Below, one piece after another: positions 6,515-9,950 of a stretch of DNA of 9,950 nucleotides. The stretch is from assembly GCA_902766185.1 (NCBI GenBank), contig CACXCQ010000029.1:1-9950 (forward strand), read 5' to 3'. The notes below the pieces were generated by a model that did not search any database, was not told the DNA's origin, and saw only the letters and a program-made list of their open reading frames with translations. The stretch's first letter is position 1, and the number at the start of each line of letters is the position of its first letter. The position numbers and the translations under genes are program-made. The DNA comes from an uncultured Eubacteriales bacterium (GTDB lineage Bacteria > Bacillota > Clostridia > Peptostreptococcales > Anaerovoracaceae).

Positions 6515-7888
6515 ATGCAGGAAAATAAGATGGGCGTCATGCCCATTGGAAAACTAATTCTGAATATGTCGTGGCCTGCCATCCTGTCCATGATGATGCA
6601 GGCCATGTATAATGTTGTAGACAGTTTTTTCGTGTCCCGTCTCGGAGAGGAGGCCCTGGCCGCCGTCACCTATATATTCCCGCTGCAGTTCATGATGATC
6701 TCAGTGGCTGTGGGTACAGGCGTGGGCATCAACTCCCTGATCTCCCGGCGCCTCGGCGCCAAGCGCTTTGAGGACGCGGACATGGCGGCCAGCACCGGCT
6801 ACCGGCTGGCGGTGATCAGCTGGGTCCCGTTCCTGATCGTCGGTCTGTTTCTGGCAAGGCCCCTGATGGAGTTCATGTCAGGGACTCCGTACATCGTCGA
6901 GAAGGGCTCCGTCTACCTGTCCATCGTCATGACCGGCTGCATTTTTGTTCTGATCCAGTGCACCACGGAGAAGATCCTGCAGGCCACGGGGAACATGATC
7001 GTGCCCATGATCTGCGGGCTCGTTGGCGGCATATCCAATATCGTTCTGGATCCGCTGCTGATCTTTGGCCTGGGACCGTTCCCGGAGCTTGGGGTGACGG
7101 GAGCGGCCATCGCCACGGTGGGCGGACAGCTCCTGGCCTTTATCGCGGGCCAGTACGTCCTGTTCGGACGAAAGAATCAGGTCAAGGTCCGCCTGAAGGG
7201 ATTCCATTGGAACAGCCAGGTGGTAAAGGATATCTACGCTGTGGGCGGTCCGGCCATCCTGATGCAGGGCATCGGATCCATTCTGCAGTTCTGCATGAAC
7301 ATGATCCTGGGCGGCTTCACGGAGACAGCTGTAGCCGTGATGGGCGTTTACGGCAGACTCCAGTCCTTCATTTTCATGCCGTGCATCGGATTGAATCAGG
7401 GCGTGCTGCCCATTCTGGGCTACAACTACGGCGCCCAGAACCGGGAGCGGTTCATGGAGGCCTTCAAAAAAGGCTTCGCCGCGGCCTTCTGCATCATGCT
7501 TCTGGGATTTCTGGTCTTCCAGATCTTCCCCCATCAGCTTATCGGAGTCTTCAACGCAAAGGACAGCGCAGAGATGTACGAGATCGGTGTTCCGGCCTTT
7601 CGGGCCATCAGCTGGTGCTTCATGCCGGCTGCCTTCGGCATCATGTCATCATCCGTGTTCCAGGCCTCCGGCCACGGCTTCCTGAGCCTCTGGGGATCGC
7701 TGATCCGCCAGTTCGTCGGCATACTGCCCATGGCGCTCCTTTTCGCCAGGCTCTTCGGCCTGTCCATGGTCTGGTATTCCTTCCCGCTGGCTGAGATCCT
7801 GGGCACACTTTACTTCGGCCTGATGCTGCATCACATGTACAAAAAAGAGTTCCGCCGCATGGGCATAGCCCCGGACGAACCCTTCTAA
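6515..7888 (+). CDS. MATE family multidrug/cation efflux antiporter
   Basis: This 457-residue protein fits the usual MATE size (about 440-480) with twelve predicted membrane helices. Family features include MMMQAMYNVVDSFFVSRLG at about 26-44, the GTGVGINSLISRRLGAKR loop at about 67-84, NIVLDPLLIFGLGPFPELGV near 175-194, and GLNQGVLPILGYNYGAQN near 292-309 in the second half. MATE transporters expel cationic or aromatic compounds in exchange for Na+ or H+; the substrate here cannot be read from sequence. The start at 6515 follows AAGGA at 6499-6503 with a long 11-bp spacing. Only 50 bp and no hairpin separate it from the LxxG gene, so it may be read through from the MMPL promoter and be a second pump in that unit. 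Its stop overlaps the convergent gene's stop. Confidence 0.92.
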   Translation: MQENKMGVMPIGKLILNMSWPAILSMMMQAMYNVVDSFFVSRLGEEALAAVTYIFPLQFMMISVAVGTGVGINSLISRRLGAKRFEDADMAASTGYRLAVISWVPFLIVGLFLARPLMEFMSGTPYIVEKGSVYLSIVMTGCIFVLIQCTTEKILQATGNMIVPMICGLVGGISNIVLDPLLIFGLGPFPELGVTGAAIATVGGQLLAFIAGQYVLFGRKNQVKVRLKGFHWNSQVVKDIYAVGGPAILMQGIGSILQFCMNMILGGFTETAVAVMGVYGRLQSFIFMPCIGLNQGVLPILGYNYGAQNRERFMEAFKKGFAAAFCIMLLGFLVFQIFPHQLIGVFNAKDSAEMYEIGVPAFRAISWCFMPAAFGIMSSSVFQASGHGFLSLWGSLIRQFVGILPMALLFARLFGLSMVWYSFPLAEILGTLYFGLMLHHMYKKEFRRMGIAPDEPF

Positions 7889-8490
7889 GGATAGACGATA
7901 TCCACGGGCCATCCTTCTTCCTCGCGGATCTGGGAGTCAAGATCCACCATGTCGAAGATCAGGGGGTCGCGGATCAGATGGGACCAGACTCTCCAGGTGG
8001 CTCTCACAAAGGCAGGATCGAGAGGATGCTCCAGCCTTTGCTCCACCAGAGGGCAGGTGTAGGGCAGTGGATCCCGGTGATAGATCATATAGAGAATGCC
8101 GTTCTCGTCGAGATGAGGACAAAGAGGATAGGTCCTGCACTGCAGAGGCCTTTTTTCTCTGGGGCAATAGGGCGGCGTGGTGCACTGAAAGAAGGGGACG
8201 CGGCCGTACCAGCTGTCGGGAAAATCGTATTCCTCAGCGTGGAGAAAGCCCCAGCTGATCCAGTCCTCCTCAAAGGTATACATCTGCTCCTCGCCCGGAA
8301 GCAGGTAAAGTCCCATGGAATAGTCCGCGTTTTCATCCGTCTCGGAACGGGGCGTGTTATCCCCGGGATCCGTGCTGCAAAGGCAGCAGGCGGCGCCGCA
8401 GAGCGCTCCGCAGTCGCCCTCAATTGGATTAAATTTGTCCAAAAAGCGATACATGGCTTGAAATGAACGTTTATTCAGTGTTGATTTCAT
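7885..8490 (-). CDS. Cysteine-rich YkgJ-like putative metal-binding protein
   Basis: The protein is 201 residues with the ATG at 8490. It has ten cysteines: C27, C31, C35, C36 and C38 in a dense GDCGALCGAACCLC cluster, C103 and C109 in QCTTPPYCP, C118 and C124 in QCRTYPLC, and C146 in PYTCP. This arrangement, with PREKRPLQCRTYPL in the middle, matches the YkgJ-type cysteine-cluster family (named for presumed zinc or iron chelation). No enzymatic function is established. It has no signal peptide or membrane helix, so it should be cytoplasmic. The frame is open to a GTG at 8559, but that stretch covers the likely minus-strand -35 and -10 boxes, so it is probably not translated. The ATG at 8454 is another candidate. 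None has a good ribosome site. It is divergent from an Fe-S activase and overlaps the MATE gene tail to tail. Confidence 0.7.
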   Translation of the reverse strand: MKSTLNKRSFQAMYRFLDKFNPIEGDCGALCGAACCLCSTDPGDNTPRSETDENADYSMGLYLLPGEEQMYTFEEDWISWGFLHAEEYDFPDSWYGRVPFFQCTTPPYCPREKRPLQCRTYPLCPHLDENGILYMIYHRDPLPYTCPLVEQRLEHPLDPAFVRATWRVWSHLIRDPLIFDMVDLDSQIREEEGWPVDIVYP

Positions 8491-8510
8491 CTTTTCATAC
8501 CAGATACTGA

Positions 8511-8539
8511 TTGCATTTCCCTCATATCTATTATAGAAT
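8511..8539 (+). promoter_or_regulatory. Possible promoter of the activase gene, overlapping the divergent one
   Basis: TTGCAT (8511-8516) and TAGAAT (8534-8539) are separated by 17 bp on the plus strand. They match 3 of 6 and 5 of 6 consensus bases. The -10 overlaps the divergent -10 at 8530-8535, so polymerase binding in the two directions would be mutually exclusive. TATTAT at 8529-8534 is an alternative -10. This is sequence inspection only. Confidence 0.35.
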
Positions 8540-8558
8540 AAATGGTCACGAAAATCCA
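8530..8558 (-). promoter_or_regulatory. Probable promoter of the cysteine-rich gene
   Basis: On the minus strand a consensus TATAAT occupies 8535 down to 8530. TGGATT at 8558-8553 serves as a weak -35 with a 17-bp spacer. A transcript would begin near 8523, about 33 bases before the ATG at 8490. The same TGGATT/TATAAT pair occurs in the MMPL promoter. Confidence 0.5.
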
Positions 8559-8566
8559 CCTGATAT

Positions 8567-8573
8567 GAAGAGG
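8567..8573 (+). promoter_or_regulatory. Shine-Dalgarno fixing the activase start
   Basis: GAAGAGG lies 7 bp before the ATG at 8581. An in-frame ATG at 8575 is only 1 bp from this site and is disfavoured. Confidence 0.7.
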
Positions 8574-8580
8574 TATGTAT

Positions 8581-9950
8581 ATGAAATTAGGAATCGACGT
8601 AGGATCCACTACAGTTAAGCTTGTTTTTCTCGATGATGAGAACAACATCATCTACAGCCGCTATGAACGGCACATGTCCAACGTGTTCGACAAGGTCGAG
8701 GAGCTGATCGAGGCCGCCGAGCATGAATACGGCGACCTGCCGGTCCACGCGGTGATCACCGGCTCTGGCGGTCTGTCTCTGGCCAAGCTGGTGAAGGTGC
8801 CCTTCGAGCAGGAGGTCATCGCCTGTAGCCGGGCCATCGAAGAACTCATTCCGGAAACGGATACCGCCATCGAGCTGGGAGGAGAGGATGCGAAGATCAC
8901 CTTCTACGGACAGACCATCGAGCAGCGGATGAACGGCACCTGTGCCGGCGGTACCGGCGCGTTCATCGACCAGATGGCCGTTCTGCTGAACACCGACGCG
9001 GACGGGCTGAACGAGGCGGCAGAGAAACACAAGCTGATCTATCCCATCGCGGCCAGATGCGGCGTATTCGCCAAGACCGACATCCAGCCCCTGATCAACG
9101 ACGGGGCGAAGATCGAGGATCTTGCGGCCTCCATCTTCCAGGCCGTGGTCGACCAGACCATCTCCGGCCTGGCCTGCGGCCATCCCATCAAAGGCAAGGT
9201 GGCCTTTCTTGGAGGACCGCTTTCCTTCCTTCCCCAGCTGAGGAAGCGCTTCATCGAGACGCTGGACATCGCCCCGGAGGACGTGATCTTCCCGGACAAT
9301 TCCAGATTTTTCGTTGCCATCGGCGCCGCGCTGCTTTCCGCTGACTATCCGGAGACGAATCTGCCGCAGATCCTGAACCGGCTGAAGAGGGCAGACCAGA
9401 GCGGACTGAGGGACACGGCGCTCCTGGAGCCGCTGTTTGCGGACCAGGCGGACCTGGATGCATTCCGGGCACGGCACGACCAGGCCAAGGTGCGCAGAAA
9501 GGACATCAAAGAAGCGAAAGGCAAGCTGTTCCTGGGCATCGACGCCGGATCCACCACCACCAAGTCCGTGCTGATGGATGACGATAAAAATGTTCTGTAT
9601 ACTTTCTATAAAAACAACCGCGGCAAGCCCATCGCGCCCATCATCGAGATGCTCAAGGACGTCTACGATCAGATGCCGGAGGATGCGTATATCGCCGGCA
9701 CCGCGGTGACGGGCTACGGGGAGAATCTCATCAAGGCTGCTTTCCACGCGGACATGGGAGAGATCGAGACCATGGCCCATTACAAGGCGGCGGAGGAGTT
9801 CCTTCCGGGCGTGGACTTCATTCTGGATATCGGCGGACAGGACATGAAATGCATGAAGATCAAGGACAACGCCCTGTACAACATCATGCTGAATGAAGCC
9901 TGTTCCTCCGGCTGCGGATCGTTCATCGAGACCTACGCCAAGTCCGTGAA
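8581..9950 (+). CDS. Two-headed 2-hydroxyacyl-CoA dehydratase activase (BcrAD/BadFG ASKHA ATPase), N-terminal part
   Basis: The frame is open from the ATG at 8581 to the right edge (456 full codons, no stop), so the gene is 3' truncated by the window. It holds one complete and one partial ASKHA ATPase domain. Head 1 (about 1-275) has the phosphate-1 motif GIDVGSTTVK at 4-13, ELGGEDAK at 98-105, and cysteines C121 (NGTCAGGTG) and C160 (ARCGVFAK). Their 39-residue spacing equals that of the [4Fe-4S] ligands C127 and C166 of the glutaryl-type activator HgdC. Head 2 begins near 314 with GIDAGSTTTK at 319-328, DIGGQDMK at 416-423 and EACSSGCGSF with C441 and C445 just before the edge. Such activators use ATP to drive single-electron transfer to 2-hydroxyacyl-CoA dehydratases or related reductases. 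Two-headed members are usually about 1400 residues with a dehydratase-like C-terminal part, which would lie outside. The partner enzyme is not in the window. Confidence 0.9.
   Translation, partial: MKLGIDVGSTTVKLVFLDDENNIIYSRYERHMSNVFDKVEELIEAAEHEYGDLPVHAVITGSGGLSLAKLVKVPFEQEVIACSRAIEELIPETDTAIELGGEDAKITFYGQTIEQRMNGTCAGGTGAFIDQMAVLLNTDADGLNEAAEKHKLIYPIAARCGVFAKTDIQPLINDGAKIEDLAASIFQAVVDQTISGLACGHPIKGKVAFLGGPLSFLPQLRKRFIETLDIAPEDVIFPDNSRFFVAIGAALLSADYPETNLPQILNRLKRADQSGLRDTALLEPLFADQADLDAFRARHDQAKVRRKDIKEAKGKLFLGIDAGSTTTKSVLMDDDKNVLYTFYKNNRGKPIAPIIEMLKDVYDQMPEDAYIAGTAVTGYGENLIKAAFHADMGEIETMAHYKAAEEFLPGVDFILDIGGQDMKCMKIKDNALYNIMLNEACSSGCGSFIETYAKSV

Noticed and set aside
8491..8559. GTG start at 8559 for the cysteine-rich protein
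   Set aside because: The added 23 residues would be encoded by the probable minus-strand -35/-10 region and have no proper ribosome site.
8587..9780. Long open frame on the minus strand (397 codons) opposite the activase
   Set aside because: The plus strand encodes an unmistakable ASKHA activase with all motifs in order. The antisense frame has no recognisable domain and is the usual by-product of GC-rich codon third positions.

Overview
The window looks like chromosomal DNA of a moderately high-GC anaerobic member of the Bacillota, most likely Clostridia. The signs are strong GGAGG-type ribosome sites, a lysine-rich FN3/Big_2 surface protein of the kind common in Lachnospiraceae and relatives, an MMPL transporter paired with an LxxG-repeat exported protein, and a long two-headed acyl-CoA dehydratase activase of strict anaerobes. 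The family cannot be fixed from this sequence. Genes are tightly packed. The only sizeable non-coding stretches are about 150 bp before the MMPL gene and about 90 bp between the two divergent genes near the right end. I see no tRNA, rRNA, CRISPR array, insertion sequence, attachment site or riboswitch.

Layout. (1) From the left edge to 646 is the C-terminal part of a secreted or surface protein with one FN3-like and one Big_2-like domain. (2) At 675-1607 is a DapF-fold, cofactor-independent amino-acid racemase/epimerase of unknown substrate. Its stop overlaps the start of a TetR-family regulator (1604-2185) by 4 bp. (3) A hairpin plus T-run terminator follows the regulator, then a promoter with a consensus TATAAT box. 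(4) An efflux block follows: an MMPL/RND-type permease (2338-4458), a secreted LxxG heptad-repeat protein overlapping it by 4 bp (4455-6464), and a MATE antiporter (6515-7888), with no visible terminator between them. (5) On the minus strand, at 7885-8490, is a cysteine-rich YkgJ-like protein whose stop codon overlaps the MATE stop. (6) Divergent from it, 8581 to the right edge, is the N-terminal third or so of a two-headed ASKHA-type activator of 2-hydroxyacyl-CoA dehydratases, carrying the [4Fe-4S] cysteine pair.

How they may work together (inference). The TetR protein probably controls the MMPL-LxxG(-MATE) unit across the short regulatory gap, and perhaps its own operon. The racemase-like enzyme is translationally coupled to that regulator, so its small-molecule substrate or product could be linked to what the regulator senses or what the pumps export. 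The cysteine-rich protein and the iron-sulfur activase share overlapping divergent promoters, which suggests coordinated expression and possibly a shared metal or redox theme. Nothing here is a proven new system. The racemase-TetR-MMPL-LxxG grouping is the most interesting lead.
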